Source: Clostridium sp. MCC353 (lineage in GTDB: Bacteria > Bacillota > Clostridia > Lachnospirales > Lachnospiraceae). Taken from it: a stretch of DNA of 50,380 bases. The translations under genes were made by a program, and so were the position numbers. The stretch spans positions 1 through 50,380 of the forward strand of contig NZ_WQPN01000014.1 in assembly GCF_018785315.1 (NCBI RefSeq), in the 5' to 3' direction. A model generated the notes under the pieces. The model had not been told where the DNA came from. It searched no databases and was given only the letters and a program-made list of their open reading frames with translations. Below are positions 1-8,556 of this stretch, piece by piece; position 1 is the first letter of the stretch; each line of letters opens with the position of its first letter.

Positions 1-175
1 TTCAGTGGGCATCTCAGAAACTGATTTGGTTTTCAGTTTCTGCCCGTCTTTTTCTATTCCTGGAGCCTAACTTTCACTAATGGTTTCCAGATGGCTTTCA
101 TCCCCGAAGGCTTCCCCTGGGCCCGTCCCCATCCAAACATCCAGTCCGTCCCCTCGTCCTGCTTCCCTGCTGGTG
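1..175 (-). repeat. Large dispersed repeat, copy 1 (inverted relative to copy 2)
   Basis: This stretch is a diverged reverse complement of 600-775. The best matched part is 1-50 against 724-775, which share the string around CAGAAACTGAAAACC and ATCAGTTTCTGAGATGCCC. It reads in the same direction as copy 3 (777-945). No gene is seen between position 1 and 1312. The unit ends next to a GC-rich run that matches CAGCAGGGAAGC on the other strand. Function unknown; it may be the remains of a non-coding mobile element. Confidence 0.7.
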
Positions 176-201
176 TTCTCTGGCTCAAGTAATTAAAAGC
201 A

Positions 202-257
202 ATTTAACATCAACCCTCAAGGCATTTTCGAAAATGCCGTCACCCTTTGATGTAAAT
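202..257. repeat. Palindromic repeat, family member A
   Basis: The centre, 221-238, is a perfect 18-base palindrome (GGCATTTT CG AAAATGCC). The arms extend to ATTTAACATCAA on the left and TTGATGTAAAT on the right. The right arm (TCACCCTTTGATGTAAATCCC-like) closely matches the palindromes at 518-573 and 20417-20487, so this is a dispersed family and not a single terminator. No long T-run follows it. The stretch from 258 to 517 shows no convincing gene. Confidence 0.7.
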
Positions 258-517
258 CCCCTCACCATTTACATCAAATCTCCATGTCATATTCGTCAAT
301 ACCTACATCAATTACCAAATACCTCCTCACTGAAACTCTTCTATGCTCATTTTCTCCTCTTCCCCAAATCTTTTTTATCTCCAGGCGTAACTTTGGCCAA
401 TCACCCAAATAAAGATTTGGAAAAGGAACGTAGAAGAGGCAAAGAAGCGTTTGATTGAGGCCATATTTGGCATTTCGTGCAGATTATGGTATAGAAATTT
501 CAAGTAACTGACATGGG

Positions 518-573
518 GATTTAAAATAAAGGGTGAAGGCATTTTTGAAAATGACTTCACCCTTTACTTTAAA
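518..573. repeat. Palindromic repeat, family member B
   Basis: The left arm (ATTTAAAATAAAGGGTGAAGG) pairs with the right arm (CTTCACCCTTTACTTTAAAT) around a centre of GCATTTTTGAAAATG. It mirrors member A across position 388, because both sit inside the larger inverted repeat made of copies 1 and 2. It resembles the palindrome at 20417-20487 in arm sequence. Confidence 0.65.
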
Positions 574-599
574 TTTGCTTTTAATTACTTTAGCCAGAG

Positions 600-775
600 A
601 AAACCAGCAGGGAAGCGGGGAGACCGGATGGGGGGAAACCAGGCCGGGGACCGGAGCAGGGGAAACAAACCATACAGGGGTCGTGTGGAAACCGTTTAGT
701 TGAACTTAGGTTTCCAGCAGGAAAGAGGGCGGGCAGAAACTGAAAACCGAATCAGTTTCTGAGATGCCCCTGAAC
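600..775 (+). repeat. Large dispersed repeat, copy 2
   Basis: This is the central copy. Its first half (607-680) is repeated in inverted orientation at 866-939 with about one mismatch in 74 bases. Its second half (680-734) is a looser inverted match to 810-866. Its end (724-775) is inverted against 1-50. The DNA could therefore form alternative cruciforms with either neighbour. No coding frame with a ribosome binding site is visible. Confidence 0.75.
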
Positions 776-776
776 G

Positions 777-945
777 GTGAAGTCATGAGGAGTTCACCGT
801 GAATGGGCATCGGACCGCCCTCTTTCGTGCTGGAAGCCTTAGTTCAACTTAACGGTTGGAATCAGATCCCTGTATGGTTTGTTTCCCCTGCTCCGGTCCC
901 CGGCCTGGCTTCCCCCCATCCGGTCTCCCCGCTTCCCTGCGTAAC
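777..945 (-). repeat. Large dispersed repeat, copy 3
   Basis: This copy is inverted relative to copy 2 and in direct orientation to copy 1. It starts in a small hairpin (CGGTGAA ... TTCACCG, and GATGCCC ... GGGCATC around 763-808), which is the tip of the palindrome formed with copy 2. It ends near CCGCTTCCCTGC. The following 946-1136 is AT-rich and shows no gene. Confidence 0.75.
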
Positions 946-1075
946 TTCCTGAATCAAACTTCCAGAATTAACTCCCAATTCCCCCCTCCTCCCTCAAGGA
1001 TTTAACCTATCTTAAAATTGAATTGAAAAATGGTTGAAAGTCCTGGAAGCAATCCATTTGTTTCTCGAAAAACAG

Positions 1076-1195
1076 CGGTAACTTTTGGCGCTTTTTATTG
1101 AAATAGCTAAAAAGAACAGCGGTTTGGTCATAAGTGTTGACGAAATGACTGGCCTTGTTATAATTTGATTAAACCGAAACGAAAAAAAGTTACCG
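1076..1195 (+). promoter_or_regulatory. Promoter of the ROK-sulfatase-Tct operon with flanking inverted repeat
   Basis: TTGACG (1137-1142) and TATAAT (1159-1164) are 16 bases apart, which fits a sigma-A promoter. An exact 11-base inverted repeat flanks it: CGGTAACTTTT at 1076-1086 and AAAAGTTACCG at 1185-1195. The string AACAGCGGT also occurs twice upstream (about 1071 and 1114). These are candidate operators for the ROK protein encoded downstream. That assignment is inference from position. Confidence 0.55.
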
Positions 1196-1312
1196 AAAAA
1201 CACAATAAATAGCCGATTAGATCTGGTGAAAAATTTGACTTTAGTTCTAAATGGAATTATGCTGATACCATATTGATCCTTAAAACCAAAAAAATAAAAA
1301 GGAGTGACCGCT

Positions 1313-2527
1313 TTGTCACAGAAAATGGTATTTGATAATCTGACGCAGGAAGCCATAGAGGTTTTCAGCGCCATACAAAAAAGAAAGATTTCCGGTAAAG
1401 AAGAACTCATTCAGGCAACAGGAATTAAGAGCACGACGATGAACCGCATACTGGAACGGCTGAAAGATGAAGGGCTGATTCTCGTTTGCGGCGAGGGGGA
1501 TTCCACAGGAGGCCGCAGGCCGCTGCTGTACGGAATCAACAATGAAAATAAGATTTATTTTGTCGGCATCAACATCGGGTTTTATCACCTGGACATCAGT
1601 ATTCTGCATTACAGCGGGAATGTGGAAGTCCTGCTGAAAAGGCCGTACCCGCTGGATAACGGGCCGGAACAGGCCATTGCGGACATACGGGTCATGTATG
1701 AGACGGCGCTTCAGAAAACCGGAATCGATCCGAAAGATATTTATGGCTGCGGAGTTGCTATCTTTTGCTCCCTGGACCGGGTCCAGGGTGTCGCTCTCAA
1801 TACGATTTCTGCTGAGAATCTCAACCCTGAATGGTTTGGATTTCCGCTCAAACAGCGCATCGGAGAGATTTTCGGTGTGATACCGGTCATGGAAACCAGC
1901 ATCAACTCCGTATGCATCGGAGAATATTGTTTCGGCAATGGCCGCAGTTTCAATAAAATGAGCGTTCTGCTGTGTTCCAACGCAATCCGGATGGGATGTA
2001 TGCAGAACGGTATGCTGATCCGGCCCGCGAATAATATCGTGGACGCCTTTGGACATATGGTGATTGAAGTGGGAGGAAGGCCGTGCAGGTGCGGCAATTA
2101 CGGGTGCGTGGGCACCTACGGCAGCGCATCCGCCATTGTGCGGACCTTCCGGCGTGAGCTGCGCTGCGGCAGGGCCAGCGTGTTAAATGAGATGCCGCTG
2201 GAAAATATCACAGTCTATGACGTGCTTCACGCAGGTGAGGACGGCGACCAGCTTGCCGTTGAGGTGATCACTAAAGCCGCCACCATGGTTGGCATGGCTG
2301 CGGCAAACTACATAAATCTGATCAACCCCGAAATCCTTATTTCAGCCGGCCTTCTTATAGAAAATTCCAATGTTTATTATAAGGCCGTGAAAGAGACGGT
2401 TACCAGAATTACAAGGCTTCTTCAGGGGAACAGCAGCCTGCTGTTTATGCCGCGTACCAAGATGGGCAGAGGAGCAGTTGGAGCTGCAATTACAGCGATG
2501 GAAGCACAGATGGGAAAATCCTATTGA
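1313..2527 (+). CDS. ROK family transcriptional regulator
   Basis: The protein has an N-terminal winged helix-turn-helix (about residues 5-60, with a helix around ATGIKSTTMNRILERL) and a C-terminal ROK sugar-kinase-like domain. The ROK zinc-site motif is visible as CRCGNYGC. The usual GExGH signature reads DAFGHM, so a kinase residue is changed and a pure repressor role is likely. TTG at 1313 is chosen because AAAAAGGAG at 1296-1304 is 8 bases upstream; GTG at 1304 overlaps that site. The sequence GTGAC cgcttt GTCAC spans the start and could be an operator or hairpin. It is the first gene of the operon, so it probably senses the imported substrate and represses itself and the genes downstream. 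The ligand is unknown. Confidence 0.87.
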   Translation: MSQKMVFDNLTQEAIEVFSAIQKRKISGKEELIQATGIKSTTMNRILERLKDEGLILVCGEGDSTGGRRPLLYGINNENKIYFVGINIGFYHLDISILHYSGNVEVLLKRPYPLDNGPEQAIADIRVMYETALQKTGIDPKDIYGCGVAIFCSLDRVQGVALNTISAENLNPEWFGFPLKQRIGEIFGVIPVMETSINSVCIGEYCFGNGRSFNKMSVLLCSNAIRMGCMQNGMLIRPANNIVDAFGHMVIEVGGRPCRCGNYGCVGTYGSASAIVRTFRRELRCGRASVLNEMPLENITVYDVLHAGEDGDQLAVEVITKAATMVGMAAANYINLINPEILISAGLLIENSNVYYKAVKETVTRITRLLQGNSSLLFMPRTKMGRGAVGAAITAMEAQMGKSY

Positions 2528-2583
2528 TGATCTGCCAAAACCTTCCAATGCTGAATATATGATACAGAAAAAGGAGGTAAATA

Positions 2584-4032
2584 ATGGTGAAAGGTCAAAA
2601 TGTGCTGTTCATTTGTTCAGACCAGCACAACAAATGCGAGGCAGGCTGCTACGGCAATCCGGTTATAAAAACACCGAATCTGGACAGTCTGGCCCGGGAC
2701 GGCACGGTATTTCAAAATGCGTATTCCAATAACCCGATCTGCGTGCCATCGCGTGCCAGCCTGGCTACGGGACAGTACAGCTTCAAGATCGGCTGTTACG
2801 ATAACGCCACTCCCTATACGGGACAGGTTCGAAGTTTCGGCCACAGGCTGAATGAAAATGGAATTGAAATGACCACCATCGGCAAGCTTCATTACCGCTG
2901 CGTGGATGATGATACAGGTTTTACGGACCAGCGCATTCCGCTTCATGTGCGGGACGGCGTCGGCGATGTTTTCGGCCTGCTGCGTGATCAACGGGTGACA
3001 AAACCCAAGGTTGGGCAGTTCCCCAACAACGCTACCATTGGCCGTTCCTCCTATATGGATTACGATGAAAATGTGACCCGGGAGGCACTTGGCTACCTGG
3101 AAGAAAAACGTGGTGCCGATGAGCCCTGGGCTCTGTATGTGGGCTATACGCTGCCCCATTTTCCACTGACCATTTCACAGAAATACTGGGATTTATATGA
3201 AGGCGTTGACATTCCCATGCCGACGGCCTATAAGATCGGGGAACGCTCCGAGCACCCGTCCTGCCGGGATCACCGGCGGTTTTACGGCATGGACCGCCAA
3301 TATGAAGACGATGTGATCCGCAAGGCTCTGCGCGTATATTACGGCATGTGCTCTTACCTGGACGACCAGCTTGGGGCGGTGGTGCAGAAATTAAAGGAGA
3401 CCGGTCAATACGAGAATACCATCATCATTTACAGCAGCGACCACGGCGAGATGGCGGGAAATCATGGGATGTGGAATAAAAACTGTATGCTGGAGAGCGC
3501 GGTAAATGTACCGCTCATTGTGACCGGTCCGGGAATTCCAAAGGCCAGGAGAAACGATACCATCGTCTCTCTGGTGGATATCTATCCCACCATACTGGAC
3601 GCTTTCGGCATCCCGCTGATAGAGGAGGAAGAGGCAGAACTGCCGGGAACTTCTTTGCTGGAAATCGCTAAAGAAGAAGGAACGAGAAATCGAATCGCCT
3701 TCAGCGAATACCATTCCACCGGCTCAGTTACCGGCGGCTTTATGATCCGCTATGGCGATTATAAATACATCTATTATGTGGGATATAAGCCCCAGCTCTT
3801 CTGCATCAGGACAGATCCTATGGAACAAAACGACCTGATTGACGATCCGGCGTATAAAGAAATTGCTGCCCAGCTCGATGCCCGGCTGCGCCAAATCTGC
3901 AATCCGGAGGCAGTAAACGATATGATAAAGGATAAACAGGAGAAAATCCTGTCCGAACATGGTGGGAGAGAGCGCGTGCTGGCGTCTTTTGAACCGGTAT
4001 TATTCTCTCCGCCCCCCAAAATAACCCAATAA
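2584..4032 (+). CDS. Cys-type sulfatase (alkaline phosphatase superfamily), cytoplasmic
   Basis: The 482-residue protein has the sulfatase signature C-V-P-S-R at residues 53-57. Cys53 would be converted to formylglycine; no maturase gene lies in this window. Other family marks are the metal-site start FICSDQH near residue 10, TPNLDSLARDG, and the SSDHGEM motif near residue 285. There is no signal peptide, so the enzyme should act in the cytoplasm. A strong site (GGAGG at 2573-2577) precedes the ATG. It lies 56 bases after the ROK gene and 23 bases before tctC. The arrangement suggests that a sulfated organic anion enters through TctABC and is desulfated inside. It could act on another ester, as phosphonate monoester hydrolases share the fold. 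Confidence 0.9.
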   Translation: MVKGQNVLFICSDQHNKCEAGCYGNPVIKTPNLDSLARDGTVFQNAYSNNPICVPSRASLATGQYSFKIGCYDNATPYTGQVRSFGHRLNENGIEMTTIGKLHYRCVDDDTGFTDQRIPLHVRDGVGDVFGLLRDQRVTKPKVGQFPNNATIGRSSYMDYDENVTREALGYLEEKRGADEPWALYVGYTLPHFPLTISQKYWDLYEGVDIPMPTAYKIGERSEHPSCRDHRRFYGMDRQYEDDVIRKALRVYYGMCSYLDDQLGAVVQKLKETGQYENTIIIYSSDHGEMAGNHGMWNKNCMLESAVNVPLIVTGPGIPKARRNDTIVSLVDIYPTILDAFGIPLIEEEEAELPGTSLLEIAKEEGTRNRIAFSEYHSTGSVTGGFMIRYGDYKYIYYVGYKPQLFCIRTDPMEQNDLIDDPAYKEIAAQLDARLRQICNPEAVNDMIKDKQEKILSEHGGRERVLASFEPVLFSPPPKITQ

Positions 4033-4055
4033 AAAGTTGAATGGAGGTAACAAAG

Positions 4056-5168
4056 ATGAAAAAAATGAACCTATGGGCAGCCCTTATGATTTCAGCCGGC
4101 CTGCTGGCACTCAGCGCCTGCGGCCAAAAGACGGCAGCGCCGCAGAAGACAGAAGCCCCGGCCCCTCAGGCGGCAGCCACCGCTGCGCCCGAAACCGCCG
4201 CATCCGAAAAAACAGAGAAATCTGAAACCGCCGAGTCCGAAAAAACAGCGAAAGCCGAAACAGCCGCGCCTGAAACAGCAGCCGAACTGGATACCAAATG
4301 GCCGGAGAGGGCCGTTTCCATCATCGTCGGCGCCAACCCGGGCGGCGGACAGGATGCATCAGCCAGACTTTATGCCAAGTATCTTTCGAAATACACCGGC
4401 CAGGCTTTCACCGTTACGAATATTTCCGGCGGTTCCGGCTCCATCGCTTCTTCCCAGGCCAAAGACTCCAAACCTGACGGCTATACGGTCCTGATGTCCC
4501 ATGAAGCCCTGGAGAACAACAAAGCTTCCGGAACGGTGGATTTTGACTACACCAGCTTTGATATCGGCGGCATCGGCCTTACCTCCAAATCCCAGGCTCT
4601 CATCACCAACGGCAAGAAGTTCAAGACCATGGATGAGATGATCGAGTACGCCAAAGCAAATCCTGGCGATATTATAGCAGGCACTGAGTGGGGCGGCAGT
4701 TCCCATCAGAATCTTCTGTCCGTTGAGGCTTGTCTGGGAATCGATCTGGATATTGTGGACGGCGGAACGGTTGGAGAACGTACCGCGGCTATGGCAGGCG
4801 GTCATATGGACCTTCAGATCGCTTCCATCGGCAATGTGGCTGACTACATAAAAACCGGCGAATTCACAGCGTTAATCATGTTCAATGATTCTGTCATCGA
4901 TGCTTATTCCGAGTATCCTTGTTCCACCGATTACGGCATTGATTACGTCTATGATAAGTTCTACGGCCTGTTCTTCCCCAAGGGAACCGATCCGGCAATT
5001 CTTGCAAAGAGCAACAGCCTGGTAGCGCAGATGGCGGCTGATCCGGAATTCATCGCAGAAGCAGAAGCTCTGGAACTCATTCCCGGCGTGATCGAAGATC
5101 CTGAGACTTATCTGGACAACGCGCTGGCCCACCTGATTGAGTACAATAAAAAATATGTAATCCAATAA
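4056..5168 (+). CDS. tctC: Tripartite tricarboxylate transporter substrate-binding lipoprotein (TctC/Bug family)
   Basis: This is the extracytoplasmic binding component of a TTT carboxylate transporter. The N-terminus is a lipoprotein signal (MKKMNLWAALMISAGLLAL then lipobox SAC). A linker of about 65 residues follows, rich in Ala, Glu, Lys, Thr and Pro. The binding domain then starts at KWPERAVSIIVGANPGGGQD, the usual Bug-family start with the PxGGGxD loop. ATG 4056 is chosen because GGAGGT at 4043-4048 precedes it; the in-frame ATG at 4041 overlaps that site. The long low-complexity linker is longer than in many relatives and probably spans the cell wall. The substrate cannot be read from the sequence, but the sulfatase upstream suggests a sulfated acid. 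Confidence 0.9.
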   Translation: MKKMNLWAALMISAGLLALSACGQKTAAPQKTEAPAPQAAATAAPETAASEKTEKSETAESEKTAKAETAAPETAAELDTKWPERAVSIIVGANPGGGQDASARLYAKYLSKYTGQAFTVTNISGGSGSIASSQAKDSKPDGYTVLMSHEALENNKASGTVDFDYTSFDIGGIGLTSKSQALITNGKKFKTMDEMIEYAKANPGDIIAGTEWGGSSHQNLLSVEACLGIDLDIVDGGTVGERTAAMAGGHMDLQIASIGNVADYIKTGEFTALIMFNDSVIDAYSEYPCSTDYGIDYVYDKFYGLFFPKGTDPAILAKSNSLVAQMAADPEFIAEAEALELIPGVIEDPETYLDNALAHLIEYNKKYVIQ

Positions 5169-5181
5169 AGTAACAGCAGGC

Positions 5182-5215
5182 TTTCCTGCCGGAGCCGGAA
5201 GACACCGGCAGGAAA
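5182..5215 (+). promoter_or_regulatory. Intra-operon hairpin between tctC and tctB
   Basis: TTTCCTGCCGG (5182-5192) pairs exactly with CCGGCAGGAAA (5205-5215) over a 12-base loop. No T-run follows, so it is probably not a full terminator. Such stems after a binding-protein gene commonly stabilise the upstream mRNA and make the binding protein more abundant than the membrane parts. That role is inferred. Confidence 0.55.
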
Positions 5216-5240
5216 CTATCGTTTGGAAACGGAGGAGAGT

Positions 5241-5732
5241 ATGTTTAAGCATAAAACCTTTGAAGACTTAAAGGAATTGATCGCCGGTCTCGGCCTGGTT
5301 GTCTTTGCGGGATTTTATCTGCTGTATTCCTTTCAGATTAAATCCACGCTCAACAATGGAATGGGCGGAAGCAAGTTTTTTCCCTGGGTCATCGGCACTC
5401 TGATTCTGGGGCTGGGGCTGATCCAGACAATCAAATCCCTGGTCATTTTGGCCCGCACCAAGGAGGTTTCAGCGAAAAAGGCGGAGATAAACGTGAAAAA
5501 TGTGATCCTCACCTTTGTTTACTTTGCCGCCTATGCCTGCCTCATGCAGACCATCGGCTTTCTGATTGGAACGTTTTTCTATCTCATAGGCATGGTCCAT
5601 CTGTTATCTCCCAAAGGCGCACGCAGTTTTCCTAAGATTATTCTGATCGCGGCTGTGGCTGATCTCGTGATATATCTGATGTTCACCAGGTGCTTTGGCG
5701 TTATCCTGCCAATGGGACCCATTATTTTCTAA
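5241..5732 (+). CDS. tctB: Tripartite tricarboxylate transporter small membrane subunit TctB
   Basis: The 163-residue protein has about four hydrophobic segments (near residues 13-33, 45-65, 85-115 and 130-160), as expected for the small membrane subunit of TTT transporters. The pattern FFPWVIGTLILGLGLIQ after the first segment is typical of the family. ATG 5241 follows GGAGGAG at 5231-5237. A TTG start six codons upstream is possible but overlaps the binding site. It sits between tctC and tctA, the classic order. It works with TctA in the membrane; its own role in transport is structural and poorly defined. Confidence 0.85.
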   Translation: MFKHKTFEDLKELIAGLGLVVFAGFYLLYSFQIKSTLNNGMGGSKFFPWVIGTLILGLGLIQTIKSLVILARTKEVSAKKAEINVKNVILTFVYFAAYACLMQTIGFLIGTFFYLIGMVHLLSPKGARSFPKIILIAAVADLVIYLMFTRCFGVILPMGPIIF

Positions 5733-5749
5733 GAAAGGGGTAACCGCTC

Positions 5750-7231
5750 ATGCTAGAAATGTTTGCTCAAGGCTTCGCAGCCCTGTTATCCGTAAAAATG
5801 CTGGCGCCGCTGGCTCTCGGCGTTATTATAGGAATCATCGTGGGAGCCAGCCCGGGACTGAGCAGTTCCATGGGCCTGATCCTGGTGCTGCCGGCCACCT
5901 ATGGCATGTCTCTGGAAAGCGCCATGGCCATATTCCTGGGAATCTATGTAGGTTCCGTATCCGGCGGCCTGATTACGGCTATTCTTCTGAACATACCCGG
6001 AACCTCCGCCAGCGTGCCCACCACATTTGACGGCGCGCCCATGGCGAAAAAGGGGCAGGCGGGGAAAGCCCTGTCGGTGGGCATTGTGTGTTCCTTTTTC
6101 GGCGGCATGTTCAGCTTTATCTTCCTGTTTTTCCTATCACCAACCATCGCGGTCCTGGCGCTTAAATTCAGCGCGGTGGAGTATTTTGCCGTCAGCTTTT
6201 TCGCTCTTATGCTTGTAGCCAGCCTGGCCGGAAAGTCTCTGGTAAAGGGCCTGGCCTCAGCCGCTGTGGGCATGGCGTTCGCCACTGTCGGAATGGCTCC
6301 TTTGGATGCCGCCAGGCGGTATACATTCGGCTACATCAGTTTGGATAAGGGATTCGCGTTTATCGCCGTTTTAATCGGTTTTTACGCGGTGATCGAGGTG
6401 CTTAAAATGGCGGAGCTGTTCGACATACAGCCGTCTCCCAAGGCCAATTACCGTATGAAAGGCTTTGATATCACACGCACCGAGGTAAAGGAAAACCTGG
6501 GCAATTTCTTCATCTCCTCCACCATAGGAACCGGCATCGGTTTTCTGCCCGGCATCGGCTCCGGCACGGCGGCGATGATTTCCTATACGGTCACCAAAAA
6601 CCGTTCCAAGACGCCGGAACTGTTTGGAACCGGCATCGTTCCCGGCGTTGTCGCCTCGGAATCGGCCAACAACGCGGTAATCGGCGGCGCGCTGATCCCT
6701 CTGCTCACTTTAGGTATTCCGGGCGACGGTTCCACGGCGATCCTGCTGTCCGCTTTCATGATGCACGGCATCACCCCGGGCCCCCTGCTGTTCACCACAC
6801 AGGGCTCCCTGATCTATACCATGTTTGCCTGTCTGTTTGTGGCCAACATCATGATGGTGATCATGGAGTATTATTCCCTGCCGCTGGTACTGAAAGTTTT
6901 AAACCTTCCCAGGGAAGTGCTGTTCCCGGTGATCATGGTTTTGTGCAGCATCGGCGCATATGGCAGCAACAACCGGACCTTCGATATCGTCAGCATCCTG
7001 GTTTTCGCCGCTTTGGGCTATACGTTTCATAAGTTTAAATTTCCTGCTCCGCCTTTTATCATGGGATTTATCCTCTGCCCCATCGTGGAAAAATACCTGC
7101 TGCGGGCGCTGCAGCTCACCGGCGGAAGCATTGTTCCATTCTTTACACGCCCGATTTCAGGCTTCTTCATGCTGCTCTCCGTGGTATTTTTAGCTATGAC
7201 CGTACATAAACAGTCCAGATATAATGCTTGA
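5750..7231 (+). CDS. tctA: Tripartite tricarboxylate transporter large permease TctA
   Basis: This 493-residue membrane protein, of usual family length, carries the two conserved TctA glycine-rich repeats. They are visible as ALGVIIGIIVGASPGLSSSM near residue 25 and GIGFLPGIGSGTAAMISY near residue 263, with LLTLGIPGDGSTAILL later. About 12 membrane segments are expected. It forms the ion-coupled channel fed by TctC. AAAGGGG at 5735-5741 is the ribosome binding site. It is the last gene of the operon, and the next 500 bases hold only a terminator and the promoter of the next gene. Confidence 0.92.
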   Translation: MLEMFAQGFAALLSVKMLAPLALGVIIGIIVGASPGLSSSMGLILVLPATYGMSLESAMAIFLGIYVGSVSGGLITAILLNIPGTSASVPTTFDGAPMAKKGQAGKALSVGIVCSFFGGMFSFIFLFFLSPTIAVLALKFSAVEYFAVSFFALMLVASLAGKSLVKGLASAAVGMAFATVGMAPLDAARRYTFGYISLDKGFAFIAVLIGFYAVIEVLKMAELFDIQPSPKANYRMKGFDITRTEVKENLGNFFISSTIGTGIGFLPGIGSGTAAMISYTVTKNRSKTPELFGTGIVPGVVASESANNAVIGGALIPLLTLGIPGDGSTAILLSAFMMHGITPGPLLFTTQGSLIYTMFACLFVANIMMVIMEYYSLPLVLKVLNLPREVLFPVIMVLCSIGAYGSNNRTFDIVSILVFAALGYTFHKFKFPAPPFIMGFILCPIVEKYLLRALQLTGGSIVPFFTRPISGFFMLLSVVFLAMTVHKQSRYNA

Positions 7232-7350
7232 CAGGGGTTCCCATGACTGGATTGGGGACAGATTTGCCGAAAAATGGGCGTTGAGATAACAGATGGCGGG
7301 AATGAATGTTCAAACACACGCCGGCATTAAAAAAGAATATCTGACCAAAT

Positions 7351-7385
7351 AAAAAAGTTTCCGGCTGCAGCAGGAAACTTTTTTT
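7351..7385 (+). terminator. Rho-independent terminator of the tct operon
   Basis: AAAGTTTCC and GGAAACTTT form a stem around GGCTGCAGCA, followed by a run of seven Ts. It lies 120 bases after tctA. The region 7232-7350 and 7386-7615 shows no gene. Confidence 0.85.
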
Positions 7386-7615
7386 CGTCGATTACAAATT
7401 CTAATTGCCGTTAGATTGTAATTGTGAAAATACTTTGTATTTTTTTATAGGAGCCGGCGGTGTGATAGAGTGTAATGCATCAAGGAATTTCGAAGCTTGA
7501 TATGTTTTTTGCCGGGTCTCTTATAAGTTCAACATAAGTGATTTTCATCCGTTCAATAGGTTAATGCACCGGAAAACATTTTTATTGCAAAAATATTTAA
7601 ATTTTTTTATTTTAT

Positions 7616-7644
7616 TTGCCACTGTATCTATTATGTGATATGAT
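7616..7644 (+). promoter_or_regulatory. Promoter upstream of the TSUP gene
   Basis: TTGCCA (7616-7621) and TATGAT (7639-7644) have ideal 17-base spacing. A second TATAAT at 7712-7717 lies closer to the gene but has a poor -35. The long leader in between shows no clear riboswitch. Confidence 0.5.
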
Positions 7645-7742
7645 ACCATGTGGTGATTTGCCGTAACTGTTCAGATTTGTCTGGATTATTACGGCTGGTC
7701 GGAAGACGTGATATAATACAGAAAGAAAAGGATTAAAATAAA

Positions 7743-8504
7743 ATGCTGCAGTATTTGATCGTATGTCCTCTGGTGTTCTTAGCAGGGTTAGTGGATTCGA
7801 TTGCAGGAGGCGGCGGACTGGTTTCCCTTCCTGCGTATATTTTAGCAGGGGTTCCGGCCCATATGGCGTTGGGGACGAATAAGCTGGGATCGGCCATGGG
7901 AACTACCATATCGACCGCCAGATATATAAAAAACGGCTATTTGGAAGGAAAGATCATGGCATCCATGGCGGCCTGTTCCGTGGCGGCGGCTCTGGCCGGA
8001 TCCACCATCGGTTCCAGACTTTCTCTGCTGACCAGCGAAGCCGTCATTAAAAATATGATGATTGTAGTGCTTCCGGTGGTGGCCTTTTACGTTATGAGGA
8101 ATAAAAATATGGGCGATAATGAGAAGACCAACACACTGCCCATTAAAAAAGTCTATCTGATCACGATCGGGGCCGCGTTTGTGGTCGGGATGTATGACGG
8201 ATTCTATGGACCGGGGACCGGGACATTTCTGATTCTCATTTTGACCGGCTTGGCGAGGATGAATTTGAGAACCGCTTCCGGGATCACAAAAGTGATCAAT
8301 CTCTCTTCCAATGTGGCGGCTCTCGTCACATTTATCACCAGCGGCAATGTGATCTATCCGCTGGGACTGGCGGCAGGGGTTTTCTGCATTGCAGGCCATT
8401 ATATCGGATCGGGTATGGTGGTGCATAACGGCCAGAGAGTGGTGCGCCCGGTTATTTTGGTGGTGCTTTTGATTCTGTTTATTAAGATTGTATTTGGACA
8501 ATAA
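7743..8504 (+). CDS. TSUP (TauE/SafE) family anion permease
   Basis: The 253-residue protein is almost entirely hydrophobic, with about eight membrane segments. It has the family's glycine-rich starts of each half: DSIAGGGGLVSLPAYILAG near residue 19, with GTNKLGSA following, and GMYDGFYGPGTGTFLIL near residue 149, with TKVINLSSN following. TSUP proteins move sulfite, sulfonates, sulfoacetate or other small organosulfur anions. Its position after a sulfatase-carboxylate transporter operon suggests export of released sulfate or sulfite, though it has its own promoter and a terminator separates them. An AAAGG-type site precedes the ATG. Confidence 0.87.
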   Translation: MLQYLIVCPLVFLAGLVDSIAGGGGLVSLPAYILAGVPAHMALGTNKLGSAMGTTISTARYIKNGYLEGKIMASMAACSVAAALAGSTIGSRLSLLTSEAVIKNMMIVVLPVVAFYVMRNKNMGDNEKTNTLPIKKVYLITIGAAFVVGMYDGFYGPGTGTFLILILTGLARMNLRTASGITKVINLSSNVAALVTFITSGNVIYPLGLAAGVFCIAGHYIGSGMVVHNGQRVVRPVILVVLLILFIKIVFGQ

Positions 8505-8556
8505 AGGATGAACCGTCTGAACTATTACAATAAAAGATATATGGAGGAAGAAAATC

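Noticed and set aside
1304-1312. GTG start for the ROK gene
   Set aside because: It overlaps the GGAG of the binding site that serves TTG 1313.
1741-2097. Long frames antisense to the ROK gene
   Set aside because: They are shadows of a well-supported gene on the other strand and lack binding sites.
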